From positions 1-35,471 of IMG/VR virus record IMGVR_UViG_3300031951_000607: DNA of 35,471 nucleotides. The stretch is one strand, 5' to 3'. The position numbers and the translations under genes are program-made. Below the pieces are notes generated by a model. That model saw nothing but the letters and a program-made list of their open reading frames with translations. It had not been told where the DNA came from and ran no database searches. Positions 7,474 through 13,765 of the stretch are shown piece after piece. The stretch is from a virus. Positions within the stretch are counted from its first letter, which is position 1, and each line of letters starts with the position of its first letter.

Positions 7474-7755
7474 ATGAAACTATCAGTATTAGACGGTTTT
7501 CAAGTAGAAAACCAAGAGTATCAAGTGGGATTAATATTCTACTATCCCACAGGTAAGCACCAACTTCGTGCTCAGATTTGGAATCTCAAAACAGATGATG
7601 TTCTGTTTGAAACAATCATTTCGGATTGGAATAAAGCCGTTGCGATGGCTTGCACTTGGCAACACATCACAGGTGAAGAAAATGTCGAAGGAAGAATGAA
7701 AAAAATTATTTCTGAAATGCGTGCAGAATCAAAACAATCCCCTAACTTCGTATAA
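7474..7755 (+). CDS. Hypothetical protein, 93 residues
   Basis: This is a soluble protein of mixed alpha/beta character, opening MKLSVLDGFQVENQEYQVG, with a Lys/Arg-rich helical C-terminus. There is no signal peptide, membrane helix or metal-binding motif. The ATG lies just downstream of a predicted host-type promoter. The next gene starts 12 bases after its stop with an A-rich leader. I do not recognise a family. Confidence 0.6.
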   Translation: MKLSVLDGFQVENQEYQVGLIFYYPTGKHQLRAQIWNLKTDDVLFETIISDWNKAVAMACTWQHITGEENVEGRMKKIISEMRAESKQSPNFV

Positions 7756-7767
7756 AATCAAGAAACA

Positions 7768-8022
7768 ATGAAAAATAAAAAAACAGTAGATGTATGGATT
7801 ATTTCACAGGTATCTGCTTTCCTTGCAGAACCTGTCCACACAATACAAGATGGTATTGGTGAGTGGGTTTTCGATGACGGTTCAGTTCTATGGGTCGATT
7901 GTGAAAACAAGGAAATTAAGTTTGTAGATTGGGTTGGTGATATGAAAACCTACTTCTCAATCGTTGGTGTTGCCGCAATGAACAATTATTCTTATAACGA
8001 TTATTTCACCGATAAAAACTAA
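7768..8022 (+). CDS. Hypothetical protein, 84 residues
   Basis: This is a small soluble protein with a beta-rich middle (GEWVFDDGSVLWVDCENKEI) and no recognised domain. Its leader AATCAAGAAACAATGAAAAA is shared with the lipoprotein gene at 8430, suggesting a common translation-initiation context without a Shine-Dalgarno sequence. It lies 5 bases upstream of the next gene, so the two are probably co-transcribed. Confidence 0.6.
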   Translation: MKNKKTVDVWIISQVSAFLAEPVHTIQDGIGEWVFDDGSVLWVDCENKEIKFVDWVGDMKTYFSIVGVAAMNNYSYNDYFTDKN

Positions 8023-8027
8023 TAACA

Positions 8028-8393
8028 ATGACCAATACTTTAATCCAAAACAATTTTGAAGAATTGATGGAACTATCCAAAGAAGATAGACAAATCGTAA
8101 TGACTTATTTCAACAATTGGACAGAATCAAGTCCTGCATACTATCACGATGGAGATACTCTCTTAGACAAGTATGAACAAATGTTCTATTCATTCCTATC
8201 AGATTATAAAAGATTGGATAGTGATACAGTCGAGGATATTCTTTTTTATGTGAAGGATGAATTACAGGAACACGCATCTGACTCTGAATATTGTGTTTAT
8301 ACTGTGATTGACGCCTATCATAAAAATATTGAAGAATTCCAAGATTGGTTTCAAGAACTTTATGAGAATAATTTGGTGGAATCAGAATCTTAA
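8028..8393 (+). CDS. Acidic hypothetical protein, 121 residues
   Basis: This is a highly acidic, mostly helical soluble protein (KEDRQIVMTYFNNWTES, EEFQDWFQELYENNLVESES). Acidity and small size recall phage DNA-mimic or inhibitor proteins, but nothing specific supports that and I assign no function. A host-type promoter for the next gene overlaps its 3' end. Confidence 0.6.
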   Translation: MTNTLIQNNFEELMELSKEDRQIVMTYFNNWTESSPAYYHDGDTLLDKYEQMFYSFLSDYKRLDSDTVEDILFYVKDELQEHASDSEYCVYTVIDAYHKNIEEFQDWFQELYENNLVESES

Positions 8394-8403
8394 TATAACT
8401 TTG
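8372..8403 (+). promoter_or_regulatory. Bacteroidota-type promoter (TTTG-N20-TAACTTTG)
   Basis: TTTG at 8372-8375, 20 bases, then TAACTTTG at 8396-8403, a full match to TAnnTTTG. The start of the lipoprotein gene is 26 bases downstream. A promoter of this quality directly before a lipoprotein gene suggests expression by the unmodified host polymerase. Confidence 0.75.
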
Positions 8404-8429
8404 TAGTTCACAATCAAAATCAAGAAACA

Positions 8430-8648
8430 ATGAAAAAATTCCTTATGGTCGCAATCGCCTCAATTGCCCTTATGTCTTGTGAGAAAACAGACATCCTTCC
8501 AGTATCCAACCAAACTACTACAAGTCAACCTTGTATTGGTAAGAGAACCGTATCTGTTCAATGTGTGTCCACAACTCAGGCAGGTTCTCGTTGTAAGAAT
8601 TCAACCCTATCTTGTAACTCAAAATGCTACCTTCACGGTGGTAACTAA
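8430..8648 (+). CDS. Phage-encoded lipoprotein with Cys/His C-terminal motif
   Basis: This 72-residue protein has a lipoprotein signal peptide: two Lys, a hydrophobic stretch, then lipobox L-M-S-C with the acylated Cys at residue 17. The mature part of about 56 residues ends in QCVSTTQAGSRCKNSTLSC followed by CYLH. This fits the pattern C-x4-T-x2-G-x-RC-x3-T-x6-C-x2-H of the DUF5763 type, possibly metal-binding. Small phage lipoproteins are known in other phages as superinfection-exclusion factors (for example T5 Llp), which gives a hypothesis only. The gene has its own host-type promoter and is followed by two small membrane-protein genes. The lipoprotein call is solid; the function is inferred. 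Confidence 0.75.
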   Translation: MKKFLMVAIASIALMSCEKTDILPVSNQTTTSQPCIGKRTVSVQCVSTTQAGSRCKNSTLSCNSKCYLHGGN

Positions 8649-8659
8649 AAACTATAACT

Positions 8660-8833
8660 ATGTTATTCAAATCTATTGTTAGAGGTTTCGGTCATACTGT
8701 TGGTTCAAGAGGAGCAAACAGAGTTATGAGGTCATCAGGTATTGATGGTATATTCAATGTGGTGTGGGGTTTTGTGAAGTGGTGTATTATCATTACCTTC
8801 CTCATTGGAGTATTACAAGGTCTATTTTCTTAA
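8660..8833 (+). CDS. Small membrane protein, 57 residues
   Basis: This open frame begins MLFKSIVRGF, 11 bases after the lipoprotein stop, with the leader AACTATAACT before its ATG; the same leader precedes the gene at 8881. The N-terminal 35 residues are basic (three Arg and a Lys). Residues about 37-55 form one membrane helix (VVWGFVKWCIIITFLIGVL). The basic side would remain in the cytoplasm. It could be a holin-like or envelope-modifying protein, but one helix and no lysis neighbours make that uncertain. Confidence 0.6.
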   Translation: MLFKSIVRGFGHTVGSRGANRVMRSSGIDGIFNVVWGFVKWCIIITFLIGVLQGLFS

Positions 8834-8880
8834 CCATCAATAAACATCGGGGACAGGACAAAATCTGAACAACTATAACT

Positions 8881-9312
8881 ATGATTGGAGCAATCGCCAA
8901 CCCGACCAAAAAGGTCACTATTGATTTCCCTATGTCTCAGGTAAAGGACTGTGTTCTTACCATTCCAAAGGTTTTTACCAAATATCGTGTTCAATCACAG
9001 AACCCAATGTTCAATCAGTATACATTCGAAGCGTCAGAGTTCCTGTCTCTTGGTGTATTTATCGACATCAATCTCACAGAGGTTACTCCAACTAAGACCG
9101 AGATTTCCATTGAGGTCCGTAGAAAGTTGGGAGCGTTCGACAATTGGGTTGAGGTTCAAAATGCAAACGAACACATCCAAAATATTATTACCGCCATCTC
9201 GAAGGCTTTGACTTCACCAAATGGACAGGTTCAAGAGGTTAAACAAAAATCTTATGTCCCTGAACTTATCGGATTTGTTATCGGTATCATCATTCTTATG
9301 TCTTTGTTATAG
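8881..9312 (+). CDS. Tail-anchored membrane protein, 143 residues
   Basis: This is a soluble domain of about 120 residues, rich in beta strands, followed by a single C-terminal membrane helix (residues about 126-143, IGFVIGIIILMSLL). It has no signal peptide, so it would be a tail-anchored inner-membrane protein facing the cytoplasm. It shares the leader AACTATAACT with the preceding gene and is followed by a strong terminator. No family is recognised. With the lipoprotein and the 57-residue protein it forms a run of three envelope-directed genes. Confidence 0.65.
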   Translation: MIGAIANPTKKVTIDFPMSQVKDCVLTIPKVFTKYRVQSQNPMFNQYTFEASEFLSLGVFIDINLTEVTPTKTEISIEVRRKLGAFDNWVEVQNANEHIQNIITAISKALTSPNGQVQEVKQKSYVPELIGFVIGIIILMSLL

Positions 9313-9330
9313 TGGTTGTTTCTTGATGAT

Positions 9331-9359
9331 AAAACCCCTGTCGTAATGATGGGGGTTTT
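9331..9359. terminator. Bidirectional terminator between convergent genes
   Basis: AAAACCCC (9331-9338) pairs with GGGGTTTT (9352-9359), with A- and T-runs on either side, so it works from both strands. It lies between the plus-strand gene ending at 9312 and the minus-strand gene ending at 9360. Confidence 0.8.
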
Positions 9360-9716
9360 TTATTTACAGTCCTCCCAAGTGAAGTGTTTTACATTTTTTG
9401 CAGGACGGGGTTTTAAGACCAAATTAGGGTGTCTTTCTATAAATTGGGAGTGTATATCCATTTCAGGATTATAACCGATTTTAGATAGGATTCTGTAAGT
9501 GTGGCACCATTCTGACTTCCTGATACCTTTCATATCTATGTGACTTGAATCAACATTTCTGCTTTCATCGTTTTTTGCTCTATAACCTTGACGATACATT
9601 TTACCATACTCACTCTCACACACTCTACATTGTCCATTGAGACCATCGTAGTTAAGTTTTCTTTTACCGAATTCTTCAAGTGGTTTTTCTATTCCACATT
9701 TCTTACATTTTTTCAT
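9360..9716 (-). CDS. Zinc-ribbon protein, HNH-nuclease-like N-terminus
   Basis: This is the only supported minus-strand gene in the window. The start is placed at the ATG at 9716 (MKKCKKCGIEKPLEEFGK), because the frame upstream reads into the promoter region of the plus-strand gene. The 118-residue protein opens with a four-Cys ribbon, CKKC at residues 4-7 and CRVC about 30 residues later. A helix with YGKMYRQGYR follows. This arrangement is typical of the zinc-binding front half of phage HNH and endonuclease VII-like proteins. The usual catalytic His and Asn residues are not evident behind it, so it may be a DNA-binding remnant or a different family. Opposite orientation to all neighbours suggests an insertion. 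Confidence 0.55.
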   Translation of the reverse strand: MKKCKKCGIEKPLEEFGKRKLNYDGLNGQCRVCESEYGKMYRQGYRAKNDESRNVDSSHIDMKGIRKSEWCHTYRILSKIGYNPEMDIHSQFIERHPNLVLKPRPAKNVKHFTWEDCK

Positions 9717-9757
9717 ATTAATAAATATAAACTTGATTCTTTTTATTGTAAATGATA

Positions 9758-9765
9758 TACTTATA
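9758..9765 (+). promoter_or_regulatory. TACTTATA motif upstream of the replication gene
   Basis: TACTTATA lies 35 bases before the ATG at 9801, in the 84-base region between divergent genes. It is a variant of the TA(T/C)TTATA motif found before several starts. The rest of this gap is AT-rich, with a run of ten A just before the start. Confidence 0.35.
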
Positions 9766-9800
9766 GATACTAAACATACTGAACCAAAAAAAAAAGATAA

Positions 9801-10232
9801 ATGAAAAATGTAATAATCTACGACAGTCACTTTGAACTGATGAAAAATCTGACCGATGAACAAGCAGGAATCCTAATCAAATCGGTTGGGTTATTTAAGA
9901 ACGGACAAGAACCCACAATAACCGACCCGCTTATCTTGGGTATTTTTATGGTAATTCGCCGTGACTTTGAAATTCAATCAGAGAATTATTCAAAGAAAGT
10001 TGAAACAAACAAGAGAAATGGAGTATTAGGTGGTAGACCTAAAACCCAAAATAACCCAATGGGTTTTCCTGAAACCCAACCTAACCCACAAAACCTTAAA
10101 GATAAAGAGAAAGATAAAGAGAAAGATAAAGAGAAAGATAAAGAGAAAGATAAAGATAAAGAGAAAGATAAAGATATAGATAAAGAATTAGAAATGCAAT
10201 TATTGAAAGTTCAAGAAAAATTCAATTTATAA
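9801..10232 (+). CDS. DUF6291-like replication-initiation protein
   Basis: This is a 143-residue protein. Residues 1-80 carry the pattern FELMKNLTDEQAGILIKSVG, then NGQEP, and further on GVLGGRPK. This fits the DUF6291 domain found at the N-terminus of phage replisome-organiser or DnaD-like proteins. Residues about 97-130 are almost pure Lys, Asp and Glu, encoded by a 12-base tandem repeat. The C-terminal domain usual in longer relatives is missing, so this may be a short form that works with the next gene. It is the first gene after a divergent region and probably the start of the replication operon. The identification is by pattern, not by search. Confidence 0.6.
   Translation: MKNVIIYDSHFELMKNLTDEQAGILIKSVGLFKNGQEPTITDPLILGIFMVIRRDFEIQSENYSKKVETNKRNGVLGGRPKTQNNPMGFPETQPNPQNLKDKEKDKEKDKEKDKEKDKDKEKDKDIDKELEMQLLKVQEKFNL
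10098..10186 (+). repeat. 12-base tandem repeat encoding Lys-Asp-Lys-Glu
   Basis: The unit GATAAAGAGAAA is repeated about six times inside the replication gene, with imperfect copies at the end. Because the unit is a multiple of three, changes in copy number would lengthen or shorten the charged linker without breaking the frame. Confidence 0.85.
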
Positions 10233-10237
10233 TAAAG

Positions 10238-10245
10238 TATTTATA
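10238..10245 (+). promoter_or_regulatory. TATTTATA motif before the gene at 10255
   Basis: TATTTATAG at 10238-10246, 9 bases before the ATG. It is one of the recurring motifs described in the findings. Placement this close to the start would give a very short or leaderless mRNA if it is a -10 element. Confidence 0.35.
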
Positions 10246-10254
10246 GTATACCAT

Positions 10255-10545
10255 ATGGAAGAATTTAATAACTTTTTGAACAAGTATTTGAACACAGATG
10301 TGAGAGAATATTTTCAACTAAAAGAAGAAGATAAAGAACACATATCTGATGTTATTACCAATCACTACAAAAGAGCATTACAAATAGAACCAAAACTTAT
10401 TTGGATGTATATTGATAAGATTCAAGGAACAATAGAGAAATCAGAAGAACAGGAAAATTATGAGATAGCAGATATCTTCAAGAGAACATTGGATAAGTTA
10501 AACCAAGATTGTTCTGAATATAAATATTTTCCAAAAGAAGATTGA
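10255..10545 (+). CDS. Acidic helical hypothetical protein, 96 residues
   Basis: This is a soluble, largely helical protein rich in Glu, Lys and Asn, without Cys pairs or membrane segments. It begins MEEFNNFLNKYLNTD. It follows the DUF6291-like gene in the same direction with a 22-base gap that contains a TATTTATA motif. No family is recognised. A role in replication or early regulation is only suggested by its position. Confidence 0.55.
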   Translation: MEEFNNFLNKYLNTDVREYFQLKEEDKEHISDVITNHYKRALQIEPKLIWMYIDKIQGTIEKSEEQENYEIADIFKRTLDKLNQDCSEYKYFPKED

Positions 10546-10576
10546 TACTTCACCCAACTTTACCTATACTTATAAA
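10543..10576 (+). promoter_or_regulatory. Promoter-like region, second copy of the 6141 element
   Basis: The region opens with TTGATACT, continues through CACCCAACTT and ACCTATA, and ends CTTATAAAAA. It lies directly before the winged-helix gene. From TTGATACT to ACCTATA it aligns with the region before the gene at 6193, with only four or so differences. Two near-identical leaders ahead of non-homologous genes point to a shared control element. Confidence 0.5.
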
Positions 10577-10585
10577 AAAAAATAT

Positions 10586-10825
10586 ATGAAATTAAATCCA
10601 AGAGAGCAAGCCGTTTTTGATATTATCGTTAAGGATATTGATAACTCAGACAAACCTTATTCAACTTTATCCAACATTGACTTGGGAATGAAATTGAACA
10701 TTTCTCCAAACATCACAAGAGATAAAGTAAGAAAATTAGTTCTTAAAGGTGCACTCCAACGAGTAGAAGATTTTTGGACACCAGAAGGAAAATATTACAA
10801 TAGGGTTTTGTATAAAGGAAAGTAA
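10586..10825 (+). CDS. Winged-helix DNA-binding protein
   Basis: This is a 79-residue protein with the layout of a winged-helix domain. A first helix (REQAVFDIIVKDI) leads to STLSNIDLGMKLNISPNITR, a helix-turn-helix, then a recognition helix (DKVRKLVLKGALQRV). The wing is YYNRVLYKG. It fills the whole protein, so it is probably a small repressor or activator. A promoter-like element lies directly upstream and a sigma-like gene 11 bases downstream. Together these suggest a regulatory switch between early and late genes. Confidence 0.6.
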   Translation: MKLNPREQAVFDIIVKDIDNSDKPYSTLSNIDLGMKLNISPNITRDKVRKLVLKGALQRVEDFWTPEGKYYNRVLYKGK

Positions 10826-10836
10826 ACCAAATTATC

Positions 10837-11340
10837 TTGAATAAGTGGATAGAAGAAAACCTTAAAGAATTAAAACTAATCTGTAATAAGATTACAAGGT
10901 CTGATGATGTCGATGACCTACTTCAATTATGTATAGAACAACTTCTCAAAAATCAGAGAGCGTATTCTCTCCCTGACCAAGAGAGGTTGTATTTTTTTGC
11001 ACGAATAGTTAGAAACAATTATTCTTCAAAGAGTTCTCCCTACTATCATCAATACAAGAAATATCAATTCATTGAATTCAAGGATATAGATATGCCTGAT
11101 GTTGAATATAGGGAATCACCAATTAACATTGAATGGGTGAATAACAAGATAACACAAGACAAGAAAACAGATAAGTGGTATTTCGCTCGTCTATTTCAAA
11201 TCTATCTTGAAGAAGATTGTTCAATCAAGAATACCGCTAAGAGAACAACCATTCCCCCCAATACGGTATCAAAAGACATAAACTCATACCGCAGAGATTT
11301 AAGAACTGCAAGACAAAATTTTTTAGACAATGGGATGTAA
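10837..11340 (+). CDS. Sigma-factor-like transcription regulator
   Basis: This is a 167-residue protein beginning at a TTG codon; no ATG lies near the front of the frame. The N-terminal part has the pattern SDDVDDLLQLCIEQLL, as in sigma-70 region 2, then RLYFFARIVRNNYSS. The C-terminal part carries CSIKNTAKRTTIPPNTVSKD, a helix-turn-helix like sigma region 4. Size is that of ECF-type or phage sigma factors. It would redirect RNA polymerase to phage promoters. The repeated TA(T/C)TTATA motif before many late genes is a candidate target. The sigma call is from the pattern of the two ends and is moderate. Confidence 0.5.
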   Translation: MNKWIEENLKELKLICNKITRSDDVDDLLQLCIEQLLKNQRAYSLPDQERLYFFARIVRNNYSSKSSPYYHQYKKYQFIEFKDIDMPDVEYRESPINIEWVNNKITQDKKTDKWYFARLFQIYLEEDCSIKNTAKRTTIPPNTVSKDINSYRRDLRTARQNFLDNGM

Positions 11341-11647
11341 TTGTAAATCAAAACAAGTCCAATCAAAACCACAAATTATTAGAGAAGGGGATATTACAGT
11401 CATCTCTCAACCTTCCAAACCAAACTATTCAAGGGAAGAAATTAATAGAGCCATAAACTATGTGAGGGGTGTTACCAACTCAGCGGAAGAAAGAAAGTGG
11501 ACATTGAATTTCCATAACTCACATTTCTCAGAACAACTAATTCCAAGTTGTGCTTCCTGTTGGGAGAGAGTGAAATCAAGAATGGAACACCTAAATCAAA
11601 AACTAACTGAATATGAACAATACGAATCCAGTAGGCAGACCACTTAA
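11330..11647 (+). CDS. Cys-containing hypothetical protein, 105 residues
   Basis: It overlaps the sigma-like gene by 11 bases. The protein starts MGCNCKSKQVQSKP and has a second Cys pair further on (CASCW), so it may bind a metal. Short proteins with an MGCNCK start are familiar in Bacteroidota phages near terminase genes, but no function is known to me. It also overlaps the small terminase gene by 35 bases, which indicates tight translational coupling. Confidence 0.55.
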   Translation: MGCNCKSKQVQSKPQIIREGDITVISQPSKPNYSREEINRAINYVRGVTNSAEERKWTLNFHNSHFSEQLIPSCASCWERVKSRMEHLNQKLTEYEQYESSRQTT

Positions 11648-12044
11648 AAACTTAAATGACTTACCACAAAACTGGAAACTTATCTGCCAAGAGATGGGTC
11701 AAGAAGGTATGTTTGATGTTGACCTGAGAGTAAAACTTGGAATCACAAAAGATACATTCTATTCTTTATTACAAAATGAACCAGAATTTTCCGAAGCCGT
11801 TTCTGAGTTCAGAGAATTATCTCACACTTGGTGGTCATCAATACCAAGAAAGGGATTCAAGAATGGTGAATCAAAGAATCTAAATTCTAATCTTTATTCT
11901 CTTATAATGAGAAATAGATTTAAGGATGAATGGAATGCTGAGAAGAAGGTAGACATCACGACAGGTGGAGACAAATTAGATTCCAATAATAAAATCCAAA
12001 TAGAGATTCTAAAAACAAAAATTGAGGAAGAACCAAATGAGTAA
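11613..12044 (+). CDS. Terminase small subunit-like protein
   Basis: This is a 143-residue protein with a basic N-terminus (PVGRPLKNL). A helix-turn-helix region follows, covering VDLRVKLGITKDTFYSLLQN, then a helical body and an acidic C-terminal tail. This is the usual build of small terminase subunits of the homeodomain type. The small subunit recognises viral DNA and delivers it to the large subunit. The large terminase gene follows about 560 bases later on the same strand, after two small genes. The call is by fold pattern and position. Confidence 0.6.
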   Translation: MNNTNPVGRPLKNLNDLPQNWKLICQEMGQEGMFDVDLRVKLGITKDTFYSLLQNEPEFSEAVSEFRELSHTWWSSIPRKGFKNGESKNLNSNLYSLIMRNRFKDEWNAEKKVDITTGGDKLDSNNKIQIEILKTKIEEEPNE

Positions 12045-12483
12045 TTCAAGACAAACAACATTTCCAATTAAGCAGTATCCAAACATTCAAGTTAAGTCAG
12101 GAACGATGGATGCTCAGACAATGAAAGCGTGTTACTTGGAGTTCAAAGGAACAATCGAGACAGGTGATGAGGACAAGGATAAAGCGATGAATACAACCAT
12201 CAAAAACATTTCAAGAGCGTTGTCCAATTCAATCAATAAGAACCTATTCTATGATAGGTTCATCTGCACAAAAGATATATCAGATTCTTTTGTCTTTACT
12301 GGTAAATCATATACCAAAATTGAGTATACCTTGTTCTTAAAAAAACCCCTACTAAAAGAACAGGTGATATCAGAGATGAATATTCTAACAGACAAGGTAT
12401 GGGAACAATCCATTCAAGATACACCATCGGTTAAGTTCCATAAAAACATTATATCAAAAAGAAGTTATGCCAAAGAGTCATAA
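12037..12483 (+). CDS. Hypothetical protein in the terminase operon, 148 residues
   Basis: I choose the ATG at 12037 (MSNSRQTTFPIK), which overlaps the previous stop by 8 bases; a TTG at 12022 is possible but would lengthen the overlap. The protein is soluble and mixed alpha/beta (KACYLEFKGTIETGDEDKD, KIEYTLFLKKPLL) without a recognised motif. Its place between the terminase subunits suggests a packaging or late-gene role; I cannot name it. Confidence 0.6.
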   Translation: MSNSRQTTFPIKQYPNIQVKSGTMDAQTMKACYLEFKGTIETGDEDKDKAMNTTIKNISRALSNSINKNLFYDRFICTKDISDSFVFTGKSYTKIEYTLFLKKPLLKEQVISEMNILTDKVWEQSIQDTPSVKFHKNIISKRSYAKES

Positions 12484-12667
12484 GAGAGGTGGGGAGAAAG
12501 CCCACAGAAAAAGATTGAAGAATAGAAACAAGTTTATTGACCAACAAAAAAAACATTACACGAAACTATTTAACGATAGGTTAAAAGAAGCGTTAGAAAA
12601 AAAAGAGAATGAAAATACAAACAACGAGGGTATTCGAGGACCTATTGAATTCCAACAAAAGGATTAA
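12467..12667 (+). CDS. Small basic helical protein, 66 residues
   Basis: This protein is very basic in the first 40 residues (KSHKRGGEKAHRKRLKNRNK) and then acidic and helical, probably one long helix. It overlaps the gene before it by 17 bases and the large terminase gene by 59 bases. It could bind DNA or the terminase; nothing more can be said. The long overlap with terminase is unusual, but the frame is open and its charge pattern is coherent. Confidence 0.5.
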   Translation: MPKSHKRGGEKAHRKRLKNRNKFIDQQKKHYTKLFNDRLKEALEKKENENTNNEGIRGPIEFQQKD

Positions 12668-13748
12668 TGTATTTCAAGGTTCATCTCGTGCATCCAAGAC
12701 CTATAACATTCTTATATTTCTAATTTACAAACTATTACAAGAGGAGAATAAAACATTATCCATTGTAAGAAAAACCCTACCAGCACTTAAAGGTTCGGTC
12801 CTGAGAGACCTGAAAGAAATCCTATTGAAGTTCGAGGTATTTGATTCTGAGAAGTGGCATTCTGTTGACGGTTATTTTGAGTTGGGGTCAAATATTATTG
12901 AATGGTTTTCAGTTGATGATGAGACAAAAATCAGAGGTAGAAAAAGAGATTATCTATTTGTGAATGAAGCAACAGAACTATCCTATGATGAGTATATTCA
13001 ACTTGTATTAAGAACCACAGGTCTTGTTGTATTGGACCTGAACCCATCACTATGGAAGTCGTGGATATATGATTTAGAAACTCAACCTGATGTGAAGTAT
13101 AATGTCGTAACATACAAGGACAATCCATTCTTACCACAGGTTCAAGTTGATGAAATTGAAAAACTAAAAGATAGAGACCCCAACCTATGGAGAATATTTG
13201 GTCTTGGTCAAAAAGGTGTTCCGACAAAGATGGTATTCAATCATCATCAACTCTATATGGATTTACCACCATCCAGTAAATTCTTAGGGTATGGAATAGA
13301 TTGGGGATATTCAGACCCATCGACACTTGTTGGTATATGGAAACTTGATGACTCAATATACTGTGAAGAATTTCTGTATCTAAAAAATGTGACCATACCT
13401 GATTTCATTTATAAGATAAAAGATTTGGGGATTAACCTCAAAGATGATTTCATCGCAGATAGTGCTAACCCCCAAGCAATAGAAGAATTAAGAAGACAGG
13501 GGATAAATTGTAAGCCAGTAAAAAAGAATTCAATCCTACACGGTATAGACCTAATTAAGAGGTCAAACTTTTATGTGAAGTATGATTCATTTAATCTACA
13601 AAATGAATTACAATCTTACATATGGAAGACCGATAAGAATGGTAATAACCTTGATGAACCAGTTGATTCTTCAAACCACTTAATAGATGGTATCCGTTAT
13701 GTGATGGAGATGAAGGTTGCGAGAAACCAATGGATTGGTATAATGTAA
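12609..13748 (+). CDS. terL: Terminase large subunit (ATPase and nuclease)
   Basis: This is a 379-residue protein. Residues 23-31 hold the Walker A-type motif QGSSRASKT. Residues about 114-123 hold the Walker B segment DYLFVNEATE. The C-terminal nuclease domain starts with GIDWGYSDPS (about 228-237), whose Asp binds metal. It continues with DSANPQAI (about 286) and ends near DGIRY (about 360). Together these define the Terminase_3 type of packaging motor, which pumps DNA through the portal and cuts it. It is short but has all catalytic motifs. Its gene follows the small subunit as usual. Confidence 0.85.
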   Translation: MKIQTTRVFEDLLNSNKRINVFQGSSRASKTYNILIFLIYKLLQEENKTLSIVRKTLPALKGSVLRDLKEILLKFEVFDSEKWHSVDGYFELGSNIIEWFSVDDETKIRGRKRDYLFVNEATELSYDEYIQLVLRTTGLVVLDLNPSLWKSWIYDLETQPDVKYNVVTYKDNPFLPQVQVDEIEKLKDRDPNLWRIFGLGQKGVPTKMVFNHHQLYMDLPPSSKFLGYGIDWGYSDPSTLVGIWKLDDSIYCEEFLYLKNVTIPDFIYKIKDLGINLKDDFIADSANPQAIEELRRQGINCKPVKKNSILHGIDLIKRSNFYVKYDSFNLQNELQSYIWKTDKNGNNLDEPVDSSNHLIDGIRYVMEMKVARNQWIGIM

Positions 13749-13754
13749 AAAAGA

Positions 13755-13761
13755 TATTTAT
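13755..13761 (+). promoter_or_regulatory. TATTTAT motif before the chaperone-like gene
   Basis: TATTTAT in the context GATATTTATGTATATGAG, very like the one before the portal gene. It lies just after the terminase stop. It favours the ATG at 13766 as the start of the next gene. Confidence 0.35.
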
Positions 13762-13765
13762 GTAT

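Noticed and set aside
8110-8430. A 106-residue minus-strand frame opposite the acidic gene at 8028-8393.
   Set aside because: It is the shadow of a supported plus-strand gene that has coherent acidic composition and tight spacing with its neighbours.
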